Source of the DNA: Piscinibacter gummiphilus
GTDB lineage: Bacteria; Pseudomonadota; Gammaproteobacteria; Burkholderiales; Burkholderiaceae_C
Assembly (NCBI RefSeq): GCF_002116905.1
Contig: NZ_CP015118.1
Span: forward strand, 434,001 to 498,000
Reading direction: 5' to 3'
Length of the DNA: 64,000 nucleotides
Shown: in pieces, positions 18,881 through 27,620 of the stretch
Layout: the number at the start of each line of letters is the position of its first letter
Position numbering within the stretch: the stretch's first letter is position 1
Notes under the pieces: generated by a model
The model's input: the letters and a program-made list of their open reading frames with translations, nothing else
What the model was told of the DNA's origin: nothing
Database searches by the model: none
Translations under genes and position numbers: made by a program

Positions 18881-18898
18881 ATACCCTAACATCCGCGC

Positions 18899-20056
18899 AT
18901 GCCCGCCGCCAGCCTGACCCAGACACCGTCCCGCGTGTCCGCCGCCCACCGCGCCATCGCCGCGGTGTTCTTCTGCAACGGCCTCGGGTTCGCGAGCTGG
19001 GTGTCCCGCATCCCCGCCGTGCGCGACGGCATCGGGCTCGGCGAAGGGGAACTGGGCACCGCGCTGTTCGCGCTGGCCGCCGGTGCGATCGTGGCCTTCC
19101 GGCTGTCGGCCAAGGGCGCCGACATCCTCGGCACGCGGATGCAGCTGCTGCTCGCCGCGGCCCTCTATTGTTTCGCGCTGCCCCAGCCGGCGCTCGTCGG
19201 CTCGCACATCTCGCTCGCCGTCACGCTGTTCGTGTTCGGTGCGGCCAACGGCGCGGTCGACGTGACCATGAACGCACTCGGGGTCGAGGTCGAACGCCAG
19301 GCGGGCCGGCCGGTGATGTCGTCGCTGCACGGCATGTGGAGCGCGGGCGGCCTTTCGGGCGCCGTGCTCGGCAGCCTCGCGGCGCACCAGGGCCTGTCGC
19401 CCGCCGTGCACCTCACCCTCGTCGCGGTGCTGCTGGCCGGGGTGATGCTCGCGGTGCGGCCGTCGCTGCCCGAGGCCTCGCCCGCACACGACACGCCCGC
19501 GGCCAAGGGCCGCCCGGACGCCACGATGCTGCTGCTGGGCGCGATGGCGCTGTGCGCCTTCCTCGTCGAGGGTGCCATGGCCGACTGGAGCGCGGTGCTG
19601 CTGCGCGACACGCTGTCCACGAGCGAGGCCGTGGCCCCGTGGGGCTACGCCGCGTTCGCCGTCGCGATGACCGTGATGCGTTTCGCCGGAGACCGTGTCA
19701 CGCTGAAGTTCGGCGCGGTCGGCGTGCTGCGTTTCGGCAACCTGCTCGGCGCCGTGGCGCTGGCGGCCGCACTCTTCACGCAGTCGCTCGGGCTCACGCT
19801 GTTCGCGTTCGTGCTGGCCGGTGTCAGCCTCGCCATCGTCGCGCCCGTGGTGTTCGCCACGGCCGGCCGCCGCAGCCGCACCACGCCGGGCCATGGCATC
19901 GCGCTGGTTGCGAGCGTGGGCTACGCCGGCTTCCTGCTGGGTCCGCCGGTCATCGGCTGGATCGCCTCGCTGGTCGGCCTCGGAACCGCGTTCGGTCTGC
20001 TCGTGGTGCTGATGGCGGCCCTCGCGGCGATGTCCGGACAGCTGCGCGAGCAGTGA
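18899..20056 (+). CDS. MFS transporter (YbjJ/FucP-like)
   Basis: 385-residue inner-membrane permease with about 12 hydrophobic segments. NGLGFASWVSRIPAVRDGIG near the start and FGAANGAVDVTMNALGVEVE in the middle resemble YbjJ-type members of the major facilitator superfamily; SSLHGMWSAGGLSGAVLG is also characteristic. It is divergent from the DeoR gene, with the operator array directly upstream and TACCCTAAC just downstream of the dyad. Since DeoR proteins usually sense sugar phosphates, a sugar or sugar-acid substrate is plausible but unproven. Confidence 0.9.
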   Translation: MPAASLTQTPSRVSAAHRAIAAVFFCNGLGFASWVSRIPAVRDGIGLGEGELGTALFALAAGAIVAFRLSAKGADILGTRMQLLLAAALYCFALPQPALVGSHISLAVTLFVFGAANGAVDVTMNALGVEVERQAGRPVMSSLHGMWSAGGLSGAVLGSLAAHQGLSPAVHLTLVAVLLAGVMLAVRPSLPEASPAHDTPAAKGRPDATMLLLGAMALCAFLVEGAMADWSAVLLRDTLSTSEAVAPWGYAAFAVAMTVMRFAGDRVTLKFGAVGVLRFGNLLGAVALAAALFTQSLGLTLFAFVLAGVSLAIVAPVVFATAGRRSRTTPGHGIALVASVGYAGFLLGPPVIGWIASLVGLGTAFGLLVVLMAALAAMSGQLREQ

Positions 20057-20148
20057 CCCTCGGGTCGTCGCGGTCGACGGTGGCAGGGCGCCGGACCACC
20101 GCCTAAAGTGCGCTCCAATGCCGCCGTCCGCGGCGAGGGAGCGAGGCC

Positions 20149-21294
20149 ATGAAGAGCCTGTCGACGGTCCTGTGCACGGCCCTGCTGGCCTGTGCGCCCG
20201 CAGTGTCGGCCACGCCGCACTACACCTTGTCGCTGCTCCCCGAGCCACCCGACGGTGCGCTCGGCGTGCACGACCTCGGCGGCTTCAACAACGCGGGGCA
20301 GCTGGCGGCCACGTGGACCACCGCCGCCTTCGCGGCCCACCCGTACCTCTACACGCCGGGGACGGGTTTCGAGAGCCTGCTGCCACCCGGCCCGGCGCCC
20401 GGCGGGTTCGACGATTGGCGCATCTACGACCTGAACGACCGGGGCGTGGCAGTGGGCAACCGGATCGACCGGGCGTGGCAATACGCCCCGTCCGGCGGCG
20501 GCCCCGTGCCGGGAACGGCCGGTGTCGCCGACAGCGTCGCCTCGGCGATCAACGACGCGGGCCAGGTCGCCGGATGGGCCAACGGGGGCGGCTACCTGTA
20601 CACCCCGGGCCAGGGTTCGGTGGCGCTGCCGGCCGACCGGTGGGCGATGGACATCAACAACACCGGCACCGTGCTGCTGGGCAGCCCCGGCGGGCCCCTG
20701 AGCACGCTGTATCGCTACGACATCGCGACGGCCGTCTCGACGCCGATCGCGATGGACCCGACGCTCGACCCGGCCAACCTCGCCGTGCTGAATGACCGCG
20801 GCGACGTGGTGGCCGGCCACGGCGTGCGCCTGAACCTCGGCGTGGCCATCTACCACCCCGACGGTACGTTCACGCGCCTGCCCGACATGTTCCCCGGCAG
20901 CGGCGAACTGGCGAGCGACATCAACAACGAGGGGTGGGTCGTGGGCCGGGCCATCCGCGAAGGCCCGGTTCCCGGGGACGACGTGCTGTTCCTCTACACC
21001 CCGGAGGGCGGCATGCAGGACCTCGTCGCGCTGATCGACCCGACCACGCTGCAGGGCTGGCAGAACCTCTCGCCACAGTTCATCAACGACCGCGGCGACA
21101 TCGCCGGTCTGGGGTATTTCGACGGCGAGCGGCGGGTGTTCGTGCTGTCGTCCGTGGCGGCGCCGGTGCCCGAACCGGGGCTGGCGCTGCTCACCGGACT
21201 GGGCCTCTTCGGCGTGGTGGCCGGCGTGCGCCGCCGTCAGGCCGCCGCGGCCTCGCGCAACCGCGCGAACCACGCCGACTGCCCGGTCTTGTAG
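20149..21294 (+). CDS. PEP-CTERM-anchored HAF-repeat extracellular protein
   Basis: 381-residue exported protein. Signal peptide MKSLSTVLCTALLACAPAVS; body made of repeated HAF-type units with recurring N-x-x-G patterns such as INDAGQVAGWANGG, INNEGWVVGRAI and INDRGDIAGLGYF. Near the C-terminus VPEPGLALLTGLGLFG followed by RRR is a PEP-CTERM sorting signal, recognised by an exosortase that must lie elsewhere. About 20 residues follow the Arg cluster, longer than normal, and this tail overlaps the convergent DJ-1 gene by 58 bases. It probably belongs to the surface or biofilm matrix. Precise role unknown. Confidence 0.85.
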   Translation: MKSLSTVLCTALLACAPAVSATPHYTLSLLPEPPDGALGVHDLGGFNNAGQLAATWTTAAFAAHPYLYTPGTGFESLLPPGPAPGGFDDWRIYDLNDRGVAVGNRIDRAWQYAPSGGGPVPGTAGVADSVASAINDAGQVAGWANGGGYLYTPGQGSVALPADRWAMDINNTGTVLLGSPGGPLSTLYRYDIATAVSTPIAMDPTLDPANLAVLNDRGDVVAGHGVRLNLGVAIYHPDGTFTRLPDMFPGSGELASDINNEGWVVGRAIREGPVPGDDVLFLYTPEGGMQDLVALIDPTTLQGWQNLSPQFINDRGDIAGLGYFDGERRVFVLSSVAAPVPEPGLALLTGLGLFGVVAGVRRRQAAAASRNRANHADCPVL

Positions 21295-21863
21295 AGCTGG
21301 TACCAGGCCTCGAGCGCGTCGTCGTCGTACACCTCGAGCAGGCGGAAGATCTCGCGGGCGAACTCGAGCGGCGCCATGCCGGCCGCCGTGATCAGGTTGC
21401 CGTCCACCACCACCGGTTCGTCGAGGTACCAGTCGGCACCGTCGTAGCCCGTACCGTTCAGGTACGCGGCCGCGTTGCTCGTGTGCGGCCGGTCGTCGAG
21501 CAGGCCCGCTTTCGCGAGGCCCGCGGTGGCGCCGCAGATCGCGGCCACCGGCGCGCCCTGGTCGAGGAAGTCGGCGGCCTTGTTGACGGCCCACACGTGG
21601 GCGCCGTCGGCCTCCCAGCCGCGCCCGCCCGGCACGATCAGCATCGCGCTGTCGGCCGGCCGCAGCTGATCGAGGCCCAGGTCGGGCACCACGGTCAGGC
21701 CGCCCATCGACTGCACCACGGTGTCACGCTGCGCACCCACGGTGCGCACTTCGAACCGCCCCGGCTCGCGCTGGAAGTCGGGGTTGTTCAGGCCGGCGGT
21801 GGCGAACGCGGGCTCCCAGTCGGCGAACCCGTCGAAGACGTACAGATGCACGGTGGAACGCAT
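21237..21863 (-). CDS. DJ-1/PfpI-family glutamine amidotransferase-like protein
   Basis: 208-residue cytoplasmic protein of the DJ-1/ThiJ/PfpI fold. The nucleophile elbow is AAICGATAG with Cys110; Glu17 in FADWEPA is in the place of the conserved acidic partner, and LIVPGGRGW forms the oxyanion strand. Members act as glyoxalases, amidases or protein chaperones and this one resembles the 'type 1 glutamine amidotransferase' group. The ATG at 21863 begins MRSTVHLYVFDGF. Its 3' end overlaps the PEP-CTERM gene; 65 bases separate it from the SGNH hydrolase gene, which lies upstream on the same strand, so the two may be cotranscribed. Confidence 0.9.
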   Translation of the reverse strand: MRSTVHLYVFDGFADWEPAFATAGLNNPDFQREPGRFEVRTVGAQRDTVVQSMGGLTVVPDLGLDQLRPADSAMLIVPGGRGWEADGAHVWAVNKAADFLDQGAPVAAICGATAGLAKAGLLDDRPHTSNAAAYLNGTGYDGADWYLDEPVVVDGNLITAAGMAPLEFAREIFRLLEVYDDDALEAWYQLYKTGQSAWFARLREAAAA

Positions 21864-21928
21864 CGGGTGATTCTTCCGGAATGGTGGAGGGATACGCGGG
21901 CAGGGGCATTCGGCGTGCCCGCGCGGGG

Positions 21929-23149
21929 TCACTTCGCCAGCGTGTCGAGGTCGATGGCGCCGGCCATCGCGCGGTAGCCGGTGTCGCCGGGGTGCAGGTG
22001 GTCGCCCGAGTCGAACGCGGGCCGCAGGCGCGCGGGGTGCGCCGGGTCGCGCAGCACGGCGTCGAAGTCGACCACCGCGTCGAAGGTGCCGCTCGTGCGG
22101 ATCCAGTGGTTGACTGCCTGCCGCACGCGGTCCTTCGCGACGCTGTGGTGGCCTTCGAGCGGCGTGCCCTGCAGCGCGCCCTCGAACGGCGGCACCGTGG
22201 TGCCGATCACCCGCACGCCGTGCACGCGCGCACGTTCGGCCAGCTGCCGGTAGCCCGCGGCGAGGCGCTCGACGGTCATCGCCGCCTCGCCCGGGGCGAA
22301 CGGGCCGCCCGGCCAGCCGATGTCGTTGGTGCCCAGGGCCACGATGACGGACCGCACCCCGGGCCACGCGAACACCTCGCGGTCGACCCGCGCGGACGCG
22401 CTGTCGCCCATGCCGTCGCGCAGCAGCCGTGCGCCCGAGATGCCCGCGTTCTGCACGGCCACGCCGCGTGGCGCGAGGCGTTCGGCCAGCACGTCGGGCC
22501 AGCGTCGGTCGGTGCCCGGGGTCGAACCGTTGCCGTCGGTGAGCGAGTCGCCCAGCACCACCACCGAGCCCGCGCCGCCCTCGACGAGCAGGCGGCTGAC
22601 GAAGGCGCGCACGGGCATCGGCGTGGCGGCGGCGAACGTGGGGGCGGCCACCTGGTCGCCGTCGGCGGTGTAGCCGGTTTCGCGGGCATCCCAGTGGAAC
22701 GTGGCCGGGGCGACGGGCCCCGGGAGGTGGAGCGACACGGCCACGCGGCCGAGCGCCGGCACCGCGAGGGCCACCGGATCGCTCACCGCTTCACCGCCGG
22801 CGGGGATCTCGACGCCGGGCTGGCCGCCGAAAGTGAGGCGCCGCGACGCGTCCGGGTCGATCGCCACGCCCCCGGCCGACCGCGCGAACGCCGCGGCGCC
22901 GATGCGCAGCGGCTGCGTCCCGTAGGTGTTGGACACCACCACGCGCCAGCGATCGCCGCCGAGGCTCACGCGCATCGGCTGGCGCAGCGTCTGCTGCACG
23001 AACTGGAAGGGCGCCATCGTGGGCAGCACGAAGTTGCCGGACCACAGCGGCTGCGGGCTCGCGCGCCAGGTGCCGGTCCAGGGGCCCTCGGCGGACGCGG
23101 CGGCCGAGAAGGCGAGGGTGGTGGCGAGAAGGAGGGCTTTCGTGTTCAT
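21929..23149 (-). CDS. SGNH/GDSL-family hydrolase (secreted esterase)
   Basis: 406-residue exported esterase/lipase-like protein. Signal peptide MNTKALLLATTLAFSAAASA, then WTGTWRASPQ, a beta-sandwich N-terminal part, and the SGNH core from about residue 195: block I GDSLTDG with Ser202, block III GTNDIGW, block V DHLHPGDTGY. The WTGTWRASPQ opening and two-part layout match the group annotated as SGNH/GDSL hydrolases acting on acylated sugars or polysaccharides. It is divergent from a LysR gene at 23252, with an 11-bp inverted repeat in the gap. Confidence 0.9.
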   Translation of the reverse strand: MNTKALLLATTLAFSAAASAEGPWTGTWRASPQPLWSGNFVLPTMAPFQFVQQTLRQPMRVSLGGDRWRVVVSNTYGTQPLRIGAAAFARSAGGVAIDPDASRRLTFGGQPGVEIPAGGEAVSDPVALAVPALGRVAVSLHLPGPVAPATFHWDARETGYTADGDQVAAPTFAAATPMPVRAFVSRLLVEGGAGSVVVLGDSLTDGNGSTPGTDRRWPDVLAERLAPRGVAVQNAGISGARLLRDGMGDSASARVDREVFAWPGVRSVIVALGTNDIGWPGGPFAPGEAAMTVERLAAGYRQLAERARVHGVRVIGTTVPPFEGALQGTPLEGHHSVAKDRVRQAVNHWIRTSGTFDAVVDFDAVLRDPAHPARLRPAFDSGDHLHPGDTGYRAMAGAIDLDTLAK

Positions 23150-23192
23150 CGGGAACGTTCGAAGTGGAGAAGGCCTCCACGGTAGGTTCATG

Positions 23193-23242
23193 CCGATGTC
23201 GAAGGAAGATGGAAGAATCGCATGCCTCCCATTCGAGATCGG
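23193..23242. promoter_or_regulatory. Inverted repeat between SGNH hydrolase and LysR genes
   Basis: Arms CCGATGTCGAA (23193-23203) and TTCGAGATCGG (23232-23242) pair with one mismatch over 11 bases, separated by 28 bases. The position between divergent genes suits a LysR binding region, but the spacing is not the classic T-N11-A. Confidence 0.35.
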
Positions 23243-23251
23243 AATGACCCC

Positions 23252-24160
23252 ATGGACACCCTGAACGCGATGGCGACCTTCGTGCGCGCCGTGGACCTCG
23301 GCAGCCTGTCGGCCGCCGCCCGCGAGCTGCGCACCACGCAGCCCACGGTGAGCAAGGCCGTGGCGGCGCTCGAGCGGCACGTGGGCGTGCGCCTGCTCGA
23401 ACGCAGCACCGCGCGGCTCGCGCCCACGGACGAGGGGCGTGTGTTCCTCGATCACGCGCGCCGCGTGCTCGACCTGCAGGCCGAGGCCCTCGACCAGGTG
23501 CGAGGCCATGCGCGTGCGCCCACGGGTCAGCTGCGCATCAACGCGCCGCTGGCCATCGGGCAGCTGCGGCTCAACGCGTGGCTGCTCGACTTCCTGAAGA
23601 TGCACACCGCCGTGTCGGCCGAGCTGATCCTCAACGACCGCTTCGTCGACCTCGCCGAGGAGGGCATGGACGTGGCGCTGCGCCTCGGAGGGGCGCCGCC
23701 GCCGCACGTGGTGGCCCGCGAGGTGGGCCGGTCGCGCCGCGGTGTGGTCGCCTCGCCCGCGTACCTCGCGTCGGCCCCGCGCATCCGCCGGCCGGCGGAC
23801 CTGTCGCGCCACGAGGTGCTTCGGTTCGCGTGGGCGGCCTCGCTCGACACGCTGGTGCTGGACGGCCCGCGCGGCACGCGCGAGACGGTACCGGTGGCCG
23901 GTCGCTACCGCGTCAACAGCTCGATGGCGATCCGCGAAGGCCTGCTGCTCGGCGCCGGCCCGGGCCTCGCACCCGACTGGCTGGTGCAGGACCTGCTGGA
24001 CAGCGGCGCCCTGGTGCGGGTGCTGCCCGCGTGGCACGCCGAGCCGCAGCGCGCGTGGGTGATGTACCCGTCGCTGCGCTACCGGCCGGCGCGTTCGCGG
24101 ATGCTGGTGGACGCGCTGTGTGATTCGGTGCCGTCGTGGCCGGGGTTTCGCGCCGCGTGA
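23252..24160 (+). CDS. LysR-family transcriptional regulator
   Basis: 302-residue regulator from the ATG at 23252 (MDTLNAMATFVRAVDLGS); a start ten codons earlier is possible but would add a non-family stretch. The HTH reads LSAAARELRTTQPTVSKAVA with LERHVGVRLLERSTARLAPT; the effector domain follows from about residue 90 and resembles the group that regulates oxidoreductases and esterases. It is divergent from the SGNH hydrolase gene and convergent with the SDR gene (4 bases apart at the 3' ends). Likely controls the SGNH gene. Confidence 0.9.
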   Translation: MDTLNAMATFVRAVDLGSLSAAARELRTTQPTVSKAVAALERHVGVRLLERSTARLAPTDEGRVFLDHARRVLDLQAEALDQVRGHARAPTGQLRINAPLAIGQLRLNAWLLDFLKMHTAVSAELILNDRFVDLAEEGMDVALRLGGAPPPHVVAREVGRSRRGVVASPAYLASAPRIRRPADLSRHEVLRFAWAASLDTLVLDGPRGTRETVPVAGRYRVNSSMAIREGLLLGAGPGLAPDWLVQDLLDSGALVRVLPAWHAEPQRAWVMYPSLRYRPARSRMLVDALCDSVPSWPGFRAA

Positions 24161-24164
24161 CGGG

Positions 24165-24899
24165 TCACATGCGTCCGCCGTCGGTCAGCAGCGATCGGCC
24201 GGTGACCCAGCGGGCGTCGTTCGACGCGAGGAAGGCCACGGCATCGGCCACGTCCTCCGGCTCCGCGAGGCGGCCGAGCGGCGTGCGGGCCTGCTCGTCG
24301 GCCAGCACGTCCGGCGGCAGATCGGCCGTCATGTCGGTGCGGGTGATGTGCGGCGCCACCGCGTTGACGCGGATGCCGCGCGGTCCGAGTTCCTCCGCGA
24401 AGGCGCGCGTGAGGGCGTCCACCGCGGCCTTGCTGGCGGTGTAGACCGACAGCCCGGTGCCGGGCGAATGCACGAGGCTGGTCGACACGTTGACCACGTG
24501 GCCGCCAGTCTTCGGAAAGTGCGGCAGCGCGGCCTGGGTCATCGCCACGACGCTCCACGTGTTGACCGCGAACTGCGTGTCGAAGTGCGCGCGGTCCAGC
24601 TCGCCGACGCTGCGGTATTCGGCGATGCCGGCGTTGTTGACGAGCACGTCGATGCGGCCGAACCGATCGACGATGCCGCGCACCAGCGCGGCCACGGACG
24701 CGGCATCGGACACATCGCCCGTGAACGCCGCGGCTCGGCCACCGGCGCGTTCGATGTCGGCCACCACGGCGTCGCCGGGCGCCTGGCGCGACACCACGGC
24801 CACCGTGGCGCCGTCGGCCGCGAGGCGGCGTGCGATGGCCGCACCGATGCCGCGCGAGCTGCCGGTCACGACGGCAATCTTCTGGTCGAGTCGTTTCAT
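24165..24899 (-). CDS. SDR-family NAD(P)-dependent oxidoreductase
   Basis: 244-residue classical short-chain dehydrogenase. TGSSRGIG (12-19) is the cofactor motif, NNAG at 88-91, and the active site has Ser139 region plus Tyr153-x-x-x-Lys157 in SVYTASKAAVDA; PHITRTDMTADLP and the C-terminal VTGRSLLTDGG follow the family. Ser14-Arg16 near the motif suggests NADP(H). The ATG at 24899 gives the standard N-terminus MKRLDQKIAVVTG. It lies 86 bases downstream of a LysR gene on the same strand; they may form one unit. Substrate unknown. Confidence 0.92.
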   Translation of the reverse strand: MKRLDQKIAVVTGSSRGIGAAIARRLAADGATVAVVSRQAPGDAVVADIERAGGRAAAFTGDVSDAASVAALVRGIVDRFGRIDVLVNNAGIAEYRSVGELDRAHFDTQFAVNTWSVVAMTQAALPHFPKTGGHVVNVSTSLVHSPGTGLSVYTASKAAVDALTRAFAEELGPRGIRVNAVAPHITRTDMTADLPPDVLADEQARTPLGRLAEPEDVADAVAFLASNDARWVTGRSLLTDGGRM

Positions 24900-24985
24900 G
24901 TTCACATCCGGGAGTTGAGGGATGCGGGAAGCGTAGGCAGCCACGCCCGCGAGGCCCAGCCCCGCCGGCGCAACGTCCCGTTCCA

Positions 24986-25888
24986 TCAGCGCAACGCGCG
25001 CATGCGTTTTTCGATGAACGCGATCAGGTGGCGCACGGCGGCGCTGGCGCCGCGGCGGCTCGGGTACACCGCGTACGCGGTGGTGGGTGGCGGCGCGAGG
25101 GCGGGCAGCACCTCGCGCAGCGCGCCTGCCGCGACGGCCTCGTCGCAGGCGCCGTCGGGCAGCTGCACGAGCCCCGCACCCGCGATCGCGGCGGCCCGCG
25201 CGGCGAGGATGTTGTTGACGAGGAACCGCGACGGCGGCACGAACGACACGGCCTCGCCAGCCGTGCCGGTGAACACCCAGGGGCGCGGCCGCTCCAGCCG
25301 CCCGAGCACCACGGCGGGCAGCACCCGCAGCGCGTCGAGGTCGGCCGGCTCACCGTGCGTGGCGAGGAAGGCCGGGCTCGCGTACAGCCGCATGCCGCTC
25401 TGCCCGAGCGGCCGGGCCACCACATCGGCATCGGCGAGCGGTGTGCTGGAGTAGCGCAGCGCGAGGTCGAACCGTTCGGCCAGCAGGTCCACGTACCGGT
25501 TCGACAGTGACATCGCCACCCGCACCTTCGGGTGTTTCACCGCGAACTCCCCGACCCAGCCCGCGAGCCACAGTTCACCGGCCAGCGGGGCGGCGGCCAC
25601 CCGCACGAGGCCCGCGGGCTCGTCGCGGGTCTCGGCGACCGACGCGGCGAGGGCGTCGGCCTCGTCGGCGATGGCGCGGGCGTGGCGGTACACCCGCTCG
25701 CCGGCCTCGGTCACGAAGAAGCGGTTCGCGGTGCGCTGGATCAGGCGCACGCCCAGCTCGCCCTCCAGTGCGGCAACCCGCCGGCTCAGCCGCGACTTGG
25801 GCACGCCGGTCTGCCGTTCGGCGGCCGAGTAGCCGCCGGCGTCCACCACGCTCGCGAACAGGGTCAGGTCGTTCAGGTCCCGGGTCAT
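24986..25888 (-). CDS. LysR-family transcriptional regulator
   Basis: 300-residue regulator from the ATG at 25888 (MTRDLNDLTLFASVVDAGGY); a methionine three codons upstream is an alternative. HTH: YSAAERQTGVPKSRLSRRVA with LEGELGVRLIQRTANRFFVT, the pattern of the AaeR/DsdC-like subgroup. Effector domain from about residue 90. It precedes the SDR gene on the same strand and is divergent from gspA, 61 bases away. The SDR gene is the probable target. Confidence 0.9.
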   Translation of the reverse strand: MTRDLNDLTLFASVVDAGGYSAAERQTGVPKSRLSRRVAALEGELGVRLIQRTANRFFVTEAGERVYRHARAIADEADALAASVAETRDEPAGLVRVAAAPLAGELWLAGWVGEFAVKHPKVRVAMSLSNRYVDLLAERFDLALRYSSTPLADADVVARPLGQSGMRLYASPAFLATHGEPADLDALRVLPAVVLGRLERPRPWVFTGTAGEAVSFVPPSRFLVNNILAARAAAIAGAGLVQLPDGACDEAVAAGALREVLPALAPPPTTAYAVYPSRRGASAAVRHLIAFIEKRMRALR

Positions 25889-25949
25889 GCCCGGCATTGT
25901 GTCGGTCCGGGTGGAAACCCGCGTGCGCGGGGCAGTATCCTCTGCCCCC

Positions 25950-27611
25950 ATGTACGCGAAATTCTTCGGCCTGAAACAGCAGCCGTTCTCGATCGCGCCC
26001 GACCCCCGCTACCTGTTCATGAGCGAGCGGCACCGCGAGGCGCTGGCCCACCTGCGCTATGGCGCCACCGGGGGCGGGGGCTTCGTGCTGCTCACCGGCG
26101 AGATCGGCGCGGGCAAGACCACGGTGTGCCGCTGCTTCCTCGAGCACCTGCCGAAGCGCTGCAACGTCGCCTACATCTTCAACCCGCAGCTCACCGTGAT
26201 GGAGCTGCTGAAGACCATCTGTGACGAGTTCAACGTGCCGGTGAACGCGCCGGACCCCACGCTGCTCACCGTCAAGGACTACATCGACCCGCTCAACGAG
26301 TTCCTGCTGCGCACGCATGCCATCGGGCTCAGCAACATCCTGATCATCGACGAGGCGCAGATGCTCGCGGCCGAGGTGCTGGAGCAGCTGCGCCTGCTGA
26401 CCAACCTCGAGACCAACGAGCGCAAGCTGCTGCAGATCATCCTGATCGGCCAGCCCGAGCTGCGCGAGATGCTCGCGCGGCCGGAACTCGAGCAGCTCGC
26501 GCAGCGGGTCACCGCGCGCTTCCACCTGCCGGCGCTGTCCGAGGCCGAGACGTCGAAGTACATCCGCCATCGCCTCGCCGTGGCCGGCCAGGCGGGCCTG
26601 CGCCCGTTCGACCGCCGGGCGCGCCGGCGCATCCACCAGCTCACGCGCGGCGTGCCGCGGCGCATCAACCTGCTGTGCGACCGCGCGCTGCTCGGGGCCT
26701 ATGCCGAGAGCAAGCAGACGGTGAGCGCGGCCACGCTCGAACGCGCCGCGAAGGAAGTGTTCTACAAGACCGAGCCCGAACCGCCGCCCATCGCCGCGCC
26801 CCGCCGTGGCCTGCTGGTCGGGGCCGGGCTTCTGGGCGGTGCGCTGCTGTTCGGCGGGGCGACGTGGCTGTTCGAACGCGAGCGGTCGGCACCCGTCGTG
26901 CCGCCCGCGGCCATGGCGGCCGCGGTGGTCGCGGCGCCGGCGTCCGCTCCTGCTCCGGTCGCACCCGCACCCGCACCCGCACCCGTGGCCGCGGCCCCCG
27001 AGGTCCGCACCGGCATCGGGTCCCCCACGCGCGTGGAGGACGATGCCTGGCGCGCGCTGGGCGCGGTGTGGAAGGCCGACGTGTCGGGCGCCGATCCCTG
27101 CGCGGCCGCGAAGCTGCACGAACTGCAGTGCTTCCGCCGCAGCGCCGACCTCACGCTGATCCGCCAGCTCGACCGCCCGGGCATCGTCACGCTCCACGAC
27201 GAGAGCGACAAACCCGCCTACGCGCTGCTCACCGGCCTCGGCGAGCGGCATGCGGTGCTGCGCATGGGCGACGTGTCGCAGCGCATCTCGCTCGTGTCCC
27301 TCGCGAAGATCTGGCGCGGCGAGTTCGCCACGTACTGGCGCCAGCCGCCGGGTTTCACGAACCGCATCGACAAGGGCCAGAAGGGCGTGATCGTCGACTG
27401 GCTGTCGGCGAGCCTCGCGAAGGCGGCGGGTGAGACCGCGCCCACGAAACCCGCCGTGTTCGACAACCAGATGCAGGCCCGCGTGGCCGCCTTCCAGCTG
27501 GCCCAGGGCCTGAAGCCCGACGGCCTGCCGGGCCCCACCACGCTGATGCAGCTGAACCGCGTGGCCGGCGTGGACGAGCCGAAGCTCACCGCCGTGCCCG
27601 TCACTCCCTGA
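25950..27611 (+). CDS. gspA: General secretion pathway ATPase GspA/ExeA-like
   Basis: 553-residue inner-membrane AAA ATPase that helps the type II secretin assemble through the peptidoglycan. MYAKFFGLKQQPFSIAPDPR is the ExeA signature; Walker A GEIGAGKT at 50-57 and Walker B ILIIDEAQ near 130-137. One TM helix spans about 290-312 (GLLVGAGLLGGALLFGG), followed by an Ala/Pro-rich periplasmic linker and a C-terminal peptidoglycan-binding domain (AAFQLAQGLKPDGLPGPTTL). GspB follows 9 bases later. The ATG at 25950 is set by the conserved N-terminus. Confidence 0.93.
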   Translation: MYAKFFGLKQQPFSIAPDPRYLFMSERHREALAHLRYGATGGGGFVLLTGEIGAGKTTVCRCFLEHLPKRCNVAYIFNPQLTVMELLKTICDEFNVPVNAPDPTLLTVKDYIDPLNEFLLRTHAIGLSNILIIDEAQMLAAEVLEQLRLLTNLETNERKLLQIILIGQPELREMLARPELEQLAQRVTARFHLPALSEAETSKYIRHRLAVAGQAGLRPFDRRARRRIHQLTRGVPRRINLLCDRALLGAYAESKQTVSAATLERAAKEVFYKTEPEPPPIAAPRRGLLVGAGLLGGALLFGGATWLFERERSAPVVPPAAMAAAVVAAPASAPAPVAPAPAPAPVAAAPEVRTGIGSPTRVEDDAWRALGAVWKADVSGADPCAAAKLHELQCFRRSADLTLIRQLDRPGIVTLHDESDKPAYALLTGLGERHAVLRMGDVSQRISLVSLAKIWRGEFATYWRQPPGFTNRIDKGQKGVIVDWLSASLAKAAGETAPTKPAVFDNQMQARVAAFQLAQGLKPDGLPGPTTLMQLNRVAGVDEPKLTAVPVTP

Positions 27612-27620
27612 AAGACCGCC

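Noticed and set aside
26955..26990. Short tandem CGCACC-like repeat
   Set aside because: It lies inside gspA and encodes the Ala/Pro linker (APAPAPAP); a low-complexity coding stretch, not a functional DNA repeat.
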